From: Leptospira abararensis
Lineage (GTDB): Bacteria; Spirochaetota; Leptospiria; Leptospirales; Leptospiraceae
Direction: 5' to 3'
DNA: 11,394 nucleotides
NCBI RefSeq assembly: GCF_016918735.1
Contig: NZ_JAFFPR010000040.1
Location: forward strand, 1 to 11,394
In this document: one piece after another, positions 1 to 5,665 of the stretch
Position numbering within the stretch: position 1 is the first letter of the stretch
Layout of the letters: every line of letters starts with the position of its first letter
Notes under the pieces: model-generated
The model's database searches: none
The model's input: the letters and a program-made list of their open reading frames with translations, nothing else
Told to the model about the DNA's origin: nothing
Program-made: the position numbers and the translations under genes

Positions 1-80
1 CAAACGAGTGACAGAAGGGAAATGTGGCGTAGCCCAAGCGAGGCCTTGTGCCGAAGCGCAGCGTTTCCATGCTGTTAGGC
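1..80 (-). repeat. attC-like recombination site, right part only (site 0)
   Basis: This is the distal part of a structured repeat cut by the window start. It keeps the right-hand arm GAAGGGAAATGT, the CCGAAGCG motif, an L-type arm CGTTTCCAT and the terminal box GTTAGGC (74-80). The terminal box also supplies the TAA stop of the PIN gene that follows. The left half lies outside the window, so its pairing cannot be tested. It belongs to cassette 1, because GTTAGGCGCA at 74-83 is mirrored at the far end of that cassette (1047-1056). Confidence 0.75.
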
Positions 81-1037
81 GCAGTTAGTTAATTTTTTTA
101 ATTTAATTGAAAATTGAAATGATTTTTGATCGTGCTTTCTTAGAAAATCGAGCATTTTATTATCAAAAGTTAATAATCGATAGTTTTTAATTGATGAGAT
201 AATCATTGCGTCTAAAATATCGTTCATTCTAATTTGCCTGTTATTAGTTATATATTCTAGAATTATATCTGTAATATAATTTAATGAGATGTCTGCAATG
301 GAATTTTTCTGAGAATACATATCTTTGATATTTTTTTGATTTTCTTTAGTATATTTTTTAATCTTCTTTGAAAATATATATTCTTTATTTAAATTTATAA
401 TATCCGGATTTGCTTTTAAATATTCTAGGTAATCTATTTGATTTTTATTGCAAAATAATAAAATGTCTAGGTAAATCGAAAAAGCCAAAGTAATAGAGTT
501 TAATGATGAATTTAACGATTTACTTTTTTCTAACCGTGTATTCAGAAAAAAATTTTCAATGAATGGTTTAATTAAATTAGGAATGTTATCTTTGATAAAT
601 ATGTTTATGTGTTCATAATTTTTTACATCAATTAAAGTTGGATTGTTTATATGAGAAAACACAGCAGAATAACTAAATACAGAAAGCATGATTTGAGTAA
701 AAATTTGGTATGATTTCTGGAATTGTTCGTCAAGTTTTTCTTTTAAAGCTTTCTGAAATTCAAATAGACTATCTTCAGAACTTGCAATTTTCCTGAAATA
801 TTCATTAGATTTTTTATCTAAATCTGATGATTCTGGAAACGGAGTAACTACAGAAATATCATGATCAATTATTATTTTTCTCGATTCAATTGGTGAAAAT
901 TCTAAAGTCAATTCTAAGAAAGAGATCAAGTTTGTAAATTTATTCTCTGTTCGCAAGTAATTTGTAATAATTCTTTGTTTATCTATTGAACCTTTGTAAG
1001 ATAATTCATAGAGGATATTTGTGTCTAATATAATCAT
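75..1037 (-). CDS. Orphan PIN-domain protein with large helical insertion
   Basis: The predicted 320-aa protein opens with MIILDTN (Asp5) and has Glu42 in FLELTLE. It ends with NDILDAMII (Asp273, Asp276) followed by LLTFDNKM (Asp292). This is the order of acidic residues in PIN-fold, metal-dependent ribonucleases such as VapC toxins. A normal VapC is about 130 aa. Here some 180 mostly helical residues separate the two halves of the active site, so it is a large PIN variant rather than a standard toxin. No antitoxin gene is in the cassette. The ATG lies 18 bases inside the cassette boundary with no Shine-Dalgarno sequence, and no promoter is evident, so expression may come from upstream cassettes. 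The last codons (LTNCA) and the stop lie in the recombination site's outer stem. RNA cleavage is inferred from the fold; the target is unknown. Confidence 0.75.
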   Translation of the reverse strand: MIILDTNILYELSYKGSIDKQRIITNYLRTENKFTNLISFLELTLEFSPIESRKIIIDHDISVVTPFPESSDLDKKSNEYFRKIASSEDSLFEFQKALKEKLDEQFQKSYQIFTQIMLSVFSYSAVFSHINNPTLIDVKNYEHINIFIKDNIPNLIKPFIENFFLNTRLEKSKSLNSSLNSITLAFSIYLDILLFCNKNQIDYLEYLKANPDIINLNKEYIFSKKIKKYTKENQKNIKDMYSQKNSIADISLNYITDIILEYITNNRQIRMNDILDAMIISSIKNYRLLTFDNKMLDFLRKHDQKSFQFSIKLKKLTNCA

Positions 1038-1049
1038 TTAACTAATTGC

Positions 1050-1210
1050 GCCTAACGAACTAGGCTAACCGACGTAGGCTGACCCTGAGTCCCAACGGGA
1101 CGTTAGGGACTGGAACGACACTTGCGAATGCAAGGGGAGTGCCAGAAGCCTATGTGTCGTAGACCGAGCGAGGGCTCGTCCCGAAGCGAAGCGGTTAGGC
1201 GCTGTTATAT
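1050..1210 (-). repeat. attC-like recombination site 1 (subtype A)
   Basis: This is the reference site of the array. Outer boxes are GCCTAAC (1050-1056) and GTTATAT (1204-1210). Inner L-type boxes are CTAACCG (1065-1071) and CGGTTAG (1192-1198). The spacers between outer and inner boxes are unequal (8 versus 5 bases), like the unpaired spacer of attC sites. Next comes ACGTAGGCT (1072-1080) pairing with AGCCTATGT (1147-1155), with G1074 opposite T1153. Two side hairpins follow inside: CCCTGA-GTCCC-AAC-GGGAC-GTTAGGG, with one bulged G, and a CTGG/CCAG stem capped by CTTGC-GAAT-GCAAG. On the minus strand the order is R''-L''-L'-R', with the predicted crossover between 1056 and 1055 (G^TT). It belongs to the DUF2971 cassette (1056-2242). 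Confidence 0.85.
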
Positions 1211-1234
1211 GCAGTTGCCAAGAGATCTAAAGAT

Positions 1235-2191
1235 TCAGTAGAATGGTTGTTCATTTAAATTAGATTTTTTTATATTAGCGCTTAATGCATATTTAGAGCT
1301 GATATCTTTGACTAATTCAATAAACCAATCTTCCGCGCTTGGTGATAGAATTACCTCATGAATCAAAATATTAAGGTTACAAGATATATTTTGTCCATTT
1401 TCTGAGCAATTTGAATCATGTATCAGAGCTCTGACCTCTTTTTCATGTTCAAAAGACTTCCGTTTACGCCAAAATGAATCGTTAACACCGGTAAAATCGT
1501 TTGTGTAATCTATATATTTAATTCTTCCAATTTTGATAGTATGCTTTTTACCTAGAGATTCATATAAAGATTGAAAGTTAGTTTTGATTGCGATAGCGTT
1601 GCTTAGATAGCTAGAATAAAGTCTCCACATTGCTTCTGATTCATGTTGATTTTCGTGCCAGCAGCTTACAAATTTTTGTTTCCTATCTCGTTCACCCGAT
1701 TTATTTAAATCATTTAATAATCGAATAGCTTCTTTTTCAATTTGTTCGGGAGTTTGATTTAAATTATTCTCAATTGAATTTTGTGTTATAACTCTAGTAA
1801 AAAATGTATAATAATGGTTATCCCATTTTTCTTTATTTGCTATAATTCCTTTTGCACCTTCGAATTTATCAGTTAGTGCTTCCGCATTTGAAAAGTACAA
1901 AGCTGATTTAGACAACATGCTTAAATATGCTGGGAAGTCCATGTAACGCCAAAGAACGCATGTGGATTCAGGTGTCTCAAATGGATTTGGAATGTAAAGA
2001 AATCTGACTGCAGTTTCGACTAGTTGATTGGAGCATGTTGTACATACATAAAGAAGTTCATTTTTGTCATTATAACCTAAATGAGTGCCATCCCCATCTT
2101 TAAAATGATAATTACAGGAAATACAATGATCGTGATTTTCATGTGCAAGTCGTAATAGATCATCAGATAGCCTAAAAGTCATTTTTTGCAT
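1235..2191 (-). CDS. DUF2971-like protein with N-terminal zinc finger
   Basis: The predicted protein is 318 aa. Residues 23-53 hold two CxxC pairs (Cys23/Cys26 and Cys50/Cys53), a probable treble-clef or HNH-like zinc site. The rest resembles the DUF2971 family: LWRYMD (80-85), a segment ending LTDKFEG (about 106-112), FVSCWHENQHESEAMWRLYS (174-193) and FWRKRKSFEHEKEVRALI (240-257). The family has no firmly established reaction that I can cite. It is common in accessory and island DNA, so a defence or stress role is only a guess. Start: ATG at 2191 has AAGGA (2199-2203) seven bases upstream, and a second in-frame ATG lies at 2182. It is the only gene in its 1,187-bp cassette. Confidence 0.75.
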   Translation of the reverse strand: MQKMTFRLSDDLLRLAHENHDHCISCNYHFKDGDGTHLGYNDKNELLYVCTTCSNQLVETAVRFLYIPNPFETPESTCVLWRYMDFPAYLSMLSKSALYFSNAEALTDKFEGAKGIIANKEKWDNHYYTFFTRVITQNSIENNLNQTPEQIEKEAIRLLNDLNKSGERDRKQKFVSCWHENQHESEAMWRLYSSYLSNAIAIKTNFQSLYESLGKKHTIKIGRIKYIDYTNDFTGVNDSFWRKRKSFEHEKEVRALIHDSNCSENGQNISCNLNILIHEVILSPSAEDWFIELVKDISSKYALSANIKKSNLNEQPFY

Positions 2192-2236
2192 ATCTTCATC
2201 CTTATGGCATTATTAATAATTAATTTTGGCAATTGC

Positions 2237-2408
2237 ATATAACGAATTAGGCTTACCGACGTTTCGTGTAGCTGAGCCTCATTAGAGGCGTTAGCGTAAC
2301 ACGGAATGTGCCTTTAGGCCGAGCGAAGGCCCCACGAGATCCAGATTTCCTCAGAAATCTGAGGCGAAGTGGACAAGGCCTTGAGCGAGCGGTAAGCCGC
2401 TGTTAATT
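2237..2408 (-). repeat. attC-like recombination site 2 (subtype C, long form)
   Basis: Outer boxes are ATATAAC (2237-2243) and GTTAATT (2402-2408). L-type arms GGCTTACCG and CGGTAAGCC pair perfectly. The variable stem is ACGTTTCGTG with CACGGAATGT, keeping the G-T pair. It is about 10 bp longer than subtype A because of an extra hairpin, CAGATTTC-CTCA-GAAATCTG (2342-2361). It belongs to non-coding cassette 3. Confidence 0.85.
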
Positions 2409-2615
2409 GCAGTTAGTTATTATAGTAAAAGAGTAGAGTCGAAAGGTCAACAAAAGTGAGCGCAAATTTTCTCTTAATTCTTAGAAAGCATAAATAACAA
2501 ACTGCACTTAAATGGAGAGAAAGGCTTAAATTGTTCTCTTCCAAAGCTTAAATCGACAACAGCTTCCTAAAAAAATTTGCGCGTATTCTTCTTTGGATCA
2601 ACTAATTGCAATTAA
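2243..2615 (-). mobile_element. Non-coding gene cassette, copy 1
   Basis: This 373-bp cassette consists of attC site 2 plus a body of about 200 bp (2409-2609). I find no coding frame: the only ATG on the cassette strand in the body opens a five-codon frame. A second copy lies at 7857-8230. The two bodies differ at three bases, and their attC parts differ at a few positions, mostly in hairpin loops. The body contains an 11-bp inverted repeat, GCGCAAATTTT (2460-2470) and AAAATTTGCGC (2572-2582), enclosing about 100 bp. It may encode a small structured RNA, carry a promoter, or simply be a selfish cassette. The 618 bases between the genes at 2191 and 2810 are filled by this cassette and the following attC. 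Confidence 0.8.
2419..2450 (-). promoter_or_regulatory. Candidate outward promoter in non-coding cassette 3
   Basis: On the minus strand a perfect TATAAT (2419-2424) lies downstream of TTGACC (2445-2450), pointing out of the cassette through attC site 2 towards the DUF2971 gene. The 20-bp spacing is longer than the usual 16-18 bp, so this is only a candidate. The same two elements are intact in the second copy (-10 at 8034-8039). Confidence 0.3.
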
Positions 2616-2770
2616 CGAACTAGCTAACCGACGTAGGCTGGCCCTGAGCCTCGGAGAGGCGTTAGGGATTGGCACGAGGCTTGCGTAAGCAAGAGGAGTG
2701 ACAAAAGCCTATGTGCCGAAGGCCGAGCGAGGGCGAAGTCCCGAAGCGAAGTGGTTAGCGGCAGTTAGCC
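2610..2770 (-). repeat. attC-like recombination site 3 (subtype A)
   Basis: Outer boxes are AATTAAC (2610-2616) and GTTAGCC (2764-2770). L-type arms GCTAACCG and GGTTAGC pair, and the stem ACGTAGGCT/AGCCTATGT is present. The first hairpin has the arm pair GCCTC/GAGGC instead of GTCCC/GGGAC, a compensated change. It belongs to the higBA cassette (2616-3642). Confidence 0.85.
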
Positions 2771-2784
2771 GAAGGTTCGGGATT

Positions 2785-2802
2785 TGCGACAAGGATGTCG
2801 CA
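2785..2802 (-). terminator. Hairpin just downstream of higA
   Basis: TGCGAC-AAGGAT-GTCGCA forms a 6-bp stem seven bases beyond the higA stop. On the minus strand it is not followed by a clear T run, so it is at best a weak intrinsic terminator. It could also be a structural element at the cassette end. Confidence 0.35.
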
Positions 2803-2809
2803 CTATTAA

Positions 2810-3145
2810 TTAGCCGTATTTAACACCTAAGACGTCTAGTGCATTTGAATTATTTTTAAGAACGAAAAGCATTCTTTGAGCAGGACCTTGTGGAATATTT
2901 CTTCCGGATTCCCAGGCTTCGATAGTTTTCTCGGAAACACCAAGTGTTTGAGCAAATACATTCTGAGTTAAATGTAATTTATTTCTTATGCTTTTGATTT
3001 CTTTCCCTTTAAAAGTAGGTAGTTTAGGAATGGAAACAATTCTAGCTTGAACGCCCTTTATATTTTTTCCACTAGAGTAATCAATGGCATCATTTAATCC
3101 TTTAACAAGGCTATTGAATAATTTATCTTTATTTTGTTTTTCCAT
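2810..3145 (-). CDS. higA: HigA-type antitoxin (XRE family helix-turn-helix)
   Basis: The predicted 111-aa protein has a helix-turn-helix at about 52-98. It includes IRNKLHLTQNVFAQTLGVSE, then KTIEAWESGRNIPQGPAQRM, typical of HigA2-like antitoxins paired with RelE/HigB2 toxins. It should bind and neutralise the toxin encoded just upstream and repress the shared promoter. The gene overlaps the toxin gene by 17 bases. GGGAG (3154-3158) lies 8 bases before the ATG, inside the toxin reading frame, so translation can start independently. The toxin-first order is characteristic of higBA loci. The 15-bp palindrome inside the promoter is the likely operator. Family assignment is firm; the operator is inferred. 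Confidence 0.88.
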   Translation of the reverse strand: MEKQNKDKLFNSLVKGLNDAIDYSSGKNIKGVQARIVSIPKLPTFKGKEIKSIRNKLHLTQNVFAQTLGVSEKTIEAWESGRNIPQGPAQRMLFVLKNNSNALDVLGVKYG

Positions 3146-3494
3146 TTTTGATTCTCCCTTTTTTCATATTATCTTTTAAATTTTGAACTAATTCAGAAAG
3201 TATCTTCAATTGAGCTTTCGATAGGTTTTCCTGTTCATTTTTTTCAATTAAGGAAATTAGGAAAGTAGTACCAAATTCTTCTAAGTCTAAATAAAAAACT
3301 CGTATGCCCGAACTCTTTCCGGTGTGTTTCTTTTTCCATCTAACTTTTCTTAATCCATTAGAGCCTGAAATGACCACCCCAGATTTTGGATTTTCGAGAA
3401 GGTAAGATTGAAACTCAAGAAGATCTTCATCTCCAAGCTTTGCATTTCTCCAAAATTGATCAAAATCCTGAAAATGGATGAATAATCGTTTCAA
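3129..3494 (-). CDS. higB: HigB2/RelE-type mRNA-interferase toxin (TTG start)
   Basis: The protein resembles HigB2/RelE-family ribosome-dependent mRNA-cleaving toxins. Motifs are an FQSYLLENPKSG helix (29-39), GLRKVR (47-52), GIRVFY (63-68) and EKNEQENLS (84-92). The frame stays open to a TTG at 3530, but that TTG is the first base triplet of a TTGACA -35 box. I therefore place the start at TTG 3494, giving MKRLFIHFQ and 121 aa, which aligns with HigB2 N-termini of the same length. No ribosome site precedes this TTG. With the -10 box at 3502-3507, the transcript would start almost at the codon, suggesting a leaderless mRNA. Translation of the toxin may thus be kept low relative to higA, which has a good ribosome site. 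The start is inferred; the family is well supported. Confidence 0.85.
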   Translation of the reverse strand: MKRLFIHFQDFDQFWRNAKLGDEDLLEFQSYLLENPKSGVVISGSNGLRKVRWKKKHTGKSSGIRVFYLDLEEFGTTFLISLIEKNEQENLSKAQLKILSELVQNLKDNMKKGRIKNGKTK

Positions 3495-3501
3495 TAGAAC
3501 A

Positions 3502-3530
3502 ACTATCCCTACTGAGTAGGGTATTGTCAA
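3502..3530 (-). promoter_or_regulatory. higBA promoter with palindromic operator
   Basis: On the minus strand TTGACA (3525-3530) and GATAGT (3502-3507) are separated by exactly 17 bp. The perfect palindrome CCCTACTGAGTAGGG (3507-3521) fills most of the spacer. Its position between -35 and -10 suits autorepression by the HigA helix-turn-helix protein. The hexamers and palindrome are directly visible; the repressor role is inferred. Confidence 0.7.
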
Positions 3531-3602
3531 TTTGAATTTTTATCTACTATTAATGCAATTTAATTAACGAAATATGATATGTTAAAATTATTTTCTTTTA
3601 AC

Positions 3603-3620
3603 CGCCGCACGGATGCGGCG
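3603..3620. other. GC-rich hairpin at the upstream end of the higBA cassette
   Basis: CGCCGCA-CGGA-TGCGGCG forms a 7-bp stem in otherwise AT-rich DNA, about 100 bp upstream of the higBA promoter. It has no T run on either strand. With the hairpin at 2785-2802, both ends of this cassette carry a hairpin with GGA in the loop. They may insulate the toxin-antitoxin unit or be part of the cassette-end structure. Confidence 0.4.
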
Positions 3621-3636
3621 TCTTCCCCGAACTTTC

Positions 3637-3800
3637 GGCTAACGAAGAAGCCTTACCGACGTTCCTCGTAGCTGAGCCTGCCAAGGCAGGCGTTAGCGTC
3701 GGCACTGGATCTTGCGGATGCAAGAGACGTGCCGGAGAGGAATGTGGCAGAGCCCGAGCGAGGGCTTGTCCCGAAGCGTAGCGGTAAGGCGCTGTTATGC
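3637..3800 (-). repeat. attC-like recombination site 4 (subtype B)
   Basis: Outer boxes are GGCTAAC (3637-3643) and GTTATGC (3794-3800). L-type arms GCCTTACCG and CGGTAAGGC pair perfectly. The variable stem is ACGTTCCTC with GAGGAATGT. The first hairpin is long, GCCTGCC-AA-GGCAGGC, inside GCTGA/GTTAGC. It belongs to the lipoprotein cassette (3643-4614). Confidence 0.85.
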
Positions 3801-3807
3801 GACGTTT

Positions 3808-4527
3808 TTATTCAAAAATTAATTTTGAGTGAAAGCCGCCTGGAATTGAATTTTTGCAATTTGTTACTTCTACCTTGCATTTTACTTTTCCCGAAATTTT
3901 TGCGTTCTTTTCGAAAATTCCTGTAAAAATATATTCATTTGTTTCTTCAGTTCCGTATCCATTGAGACTTCCATTAGTGAATGTTCCTGTTTGAATCCAA
4001 CCTCCTAAAGAACTAGACCAACTTCCTGATCCATTTAAACAATTTCCTGAGCAGAGAAAATATTTACCCCAAATGCCAGAGATTATTCTCCCATCCTTAA
4101 AAGTTATTTTACCTTTTGAGCCAATTTTATGATCACCATAATTCCACTCAGTATCAATGACAGTTCCATCTTTCATCGTCTTTATTCCTTTTCCATGATA
4201 TACACTTTTGTAATCTATGTTTGGGTTTGGCTGAATCCAATCCCATTCTCCTTCATAAGAATGGATAAGTGATTCGTATCGTACGTATCCTGGCTTTTCT
4301 TGAATATATAACATTTTGCCATAACCATAGGGTAAAATACGATCGAACCAAAAATTAAAAAAAGGACTTATTTTAGTGGTCCCTTCATAAACATCTTTGA
4401 ATTCTCCCTTTGCGACATATCTGCCTTTATTGTTTTGACATGCGTTTTCTTCAGCACACCTTAGCATTGAAGAACTACACGAAATAAAAAAAGTTAATAA
4501 TAGCATTGAGATTAAAATTGTCTTCAT
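3808..4527 (-). CDS. MORN-repeat-like lipoprotein
   Basis: I start the gene at ATG 4527, which gives MKTILISMLLLTFFISC: a short charged N-terminus, a hydrophobic core and a lipobox-like end with Cys17 as the predicted lipidated residue. This is a spirochaete-style signal peptide. In-frame ATG 4539 and TTG 4545 would add four or six residues before it. The mature part is rich in Gly, Tyr and Trp. It shows degenerate MORN-like units such as YEGEWDWIQ, VYHGKGIKTMKDG and GTFTNGSLNGYG, which usually form extended beta sheets at membranes or protein interfaces. A perfect palindrome TCAAATATTTGA (4542-4553) lies just upstream and could be an operator. The stop is in the cassette's outer stem region. 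The protein probably sits at a membrane surface; its function is not known. Confidence 0.75.
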   Translation of the reverse strand: MKTILISMLLLTFFISCSSSMLRCAEENACQNNKGRYVAKGEFKDVYEGTTKISPFFNFWFDRILPYGYGKMLYIQEKPGYVRYESLIHSYEGEWDWIQPNPNIDYKSVYHGKGIKTMKDGTVIDTEWNYGDHKIGSKGKITFKDGRIISGIWGKYFLCSGNCLNGSGSWSSSLGGWIQTGTFTNGSLNGYGTEETNEYIFTGIFEKNAKISGKVKCKVEVTNCKNSIPGGFHSKLIFE

Positions 4528-4608
4528 ACTTTGCACCATGGTCAAATATTTGAAAAAAGAATTATCTTGTCTATGAGAAATTAATTTACGACTGAAATCA
4601 AAAATGTC

Positions 4609-4771
4609 GCATAACGAACTAGGGGAGACGACGTTCCTCGTAGCTGAGCCTACGGAGTAGGCGTTAGCGTCGGCGCGCCTTCTTGCGGAGCGAGAAGCGT
4701 GAGGGAGAGGAATGTGGCGCAGCCCAAGCGAGGCCGTAGTGCCGAAGCGAAGCGTTTCCCCGCTGTTATGC
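4609..4771 (-). repeat. attC-like recombination site 5 (subtype B)
   Basis: Outer boxes are GCATAAC (4609-4615) and GTTATGC (4765-4771). The L-type arms are GGGGAGACG and CGTTTCCCC, quite unlike the other sites yet still fully paired (one G-T). This is strong evidence that pairing rather than sequence is conserved. The variable stem TTCCTC/GAGGAA matches site 4. It belongs to the vapBC cassette (4615-5505). Confidence 0.85.
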
Positions 4772-4779
4772 GTAGTGAC

Positions 4780-5169
4780 CTAATTATAAAGATCAAGCTT
4801 ATGGACTTTACTCATTAGTTTGAAATGTTTATCCAAAGTGAATAAAGTGCATTGATTTTGAATAGTATTTTGAAGAATCAGTAAATCCGGAATGCCAATT
4901 TTATTGATTCCATTTTTAAGGTTTGTTATCTGAAATTCGATAATTTGTTTCCAATCTATAAACATTTCAAAAGTTTCAATTGATTCCATTATTTGAATTA
5001 ATTGATTTTGTTTTTTGGCTTTAAGATATGGGATTATTTCAGTCAATATTAATTGATTTGTAAAAATATTTCCTATATCGATCAATTTATCAACCTCTGA
5101 AGAGACTTTGGAATTAGAATTTCTAAAATATTCGATCCAAACGGAAGAATCTAATAAAACCTGATTCAT
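4780..5169 (-). CDS. vapC: VapC toxin, PIN-domain ribonuclease
   Basis: The 129-aa length is normal for VapC. The four PIN acidic residues are all present: Asp7 in VLLDSSVWIEYF, Glu44 in LILTEIIPYL, Asp95 in IGIPDLLIL and Asp113 in LFTLDKHF. It should be a magnesium-dependent endoribonuclease, many of which cut tRNA or rRNA, held inactive by VapB. The ATG overlaps the vapB stop by four bases, so the two are translationally coupled. The stop falls close to the outer recombination stem. No damage is visible, so the toxin is probably functional. The RNA target cannot be read from the sequence. Confidence 0.9.
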   Translation of the reverse strand: MNQVLLDSSVWIEYFRNSNSKVSSEVDKLIDIGNIFTNQLILTEIIPYLKAKKQNQLIQIMESIETFEMFIDWKQIIEFQITNLKNGINKIGIPDLLILQNTIQNQCTLFTLDKHFKLMSKVHKLDLYN

Positions 5170-5357
5170 CTTTTTCTTAATTCATTAAGATTTATATCAA
5201 GATCGATGGTTCCTTTGAAATTTTTCAGGTTTTTCAACTTTTCTTTTCTAATTAATGTATTTAAACCTTCTTTAATTACGTCTGTTTTAGTTTTGATGTG
5301 AGTAAGTTTCATCGCTTCTAAAACTAACTCTTCTGGTATATCTATTGTTGTTCTCAT
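5166..5357 (-). CDS. vapB: VapB antitoxin
   Basis: Starting at ATG 5357 the protein is 63 aa, beginning MRTTIDIPEELVLEAMKLTH. This is the usual opening of the VapB_antitoxin family: a ribbon-helix-helix DNA-binding half followed by a toxin-binding tail (FKGTIDLDINLNELRKR). An ATG three codons earlier (5366) is in frame, but it lies only two bases from the predicted -10 box and upstream of the expected transcription start. The later ATG therefore fits better and leaves only a few bases of leader. No Shine-Dalgarno is visible. It precedes vapC with a four-base overlap in a 891-bp cassette of its own. VapB with VapC probably represses the promoter through the inverted repeat over the start. Confidence 0.85.
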   Translation of the reverse strand: MRTTIDIPEELVLEAMKLTHIKTKTDVIKEGLNTLIRKEKLKNLKNFKGTIDLDINLNELRKR

Positions 5358-5395
5358 CTTATGCATAATTCTATTATTTTCTATGCATAAGTCAA
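5358..5395 (-). promoter_or_regulatory. vapBC promoter with inverted-repeat operator
   Basis: On the minus strand TTGACT (5390-5395) and TAGAAT (5368-5373) are spaced by 16 bp. A perfect 10-bp inverted repeat, CTTATGCATA (5358-5367) and TATGCATAAG (5382-5391), flanks the -10 box and touches the -35 box. This is the expected layout for autorepression by a VapB ribbon-helix-helix dimer pair. The elements are visible; binding is inferred. Confidence 0.75.
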
Positions 5396-5499
5396 GTTCT
5401 GTTTTTTTGGCCCAATGGTAAAAGTTAAGAAATTCTAATTATTTCTTTTTCTTTAATATTTCTGTTACCCATGTCCTGAGGCATACATTCGGTCATTAC

Positions 5500-5661
5500 G
5501 CATAACGAACAAGCTAACCGACGTAGGCTGGCCCTGAGTCCCGGAACGGGACGTTAGGGACTGGAACGACACTTGCGCAGGCAAGGGGAGTGCCAGAAGC
5601 CTATGTGTCGCAGACCGAGCGAGGGCTCGTCCCGAAGCGAAGTGGTTAGCGGCAGTTATAC
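5500..5661 (-). repeat. attC-like recombination site 6 (subtype A)
   Basis: Outer boxes are GCATAAC (5500-5506) and GTTATAC (5655-5661). L-type arms GCTAACCG/GGTTAGC and stem ACGTAGGCT/AGCCTATGT are present. The first hairpin is GTCCC-GGAAC-GGGAC and the capped hairpin is CTTGC-GCAG-GCAAG. It belongs to the cassette of the coiled-coil membrane protein (5506-6981). Confidence 0.85.
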
Positions 5662-5665
5662 GCTG

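Noticed and set aside
3495..3530. Upstream TTG start adding 12 residues to the HigB toxin
   Set aside because: This TTG is the -35 hexamer of a well-formed promoter, and the added residues are encoded by the operator palindrome and have no counterpart in HigB2 proteins.
3729..3926. Open plus-strand frame of 65 codons across attC site 4 and the lipoprotein gene
   Set aside because: It is antisense to the recombination site and to the end of a well-supported gene, has no ribosome site, and its composition follows the repeat. Similar plus-strand frames at 5685-5903, 6230-6442, 10044-10247 and 10372-10572 are antisense shadows of the genes there.
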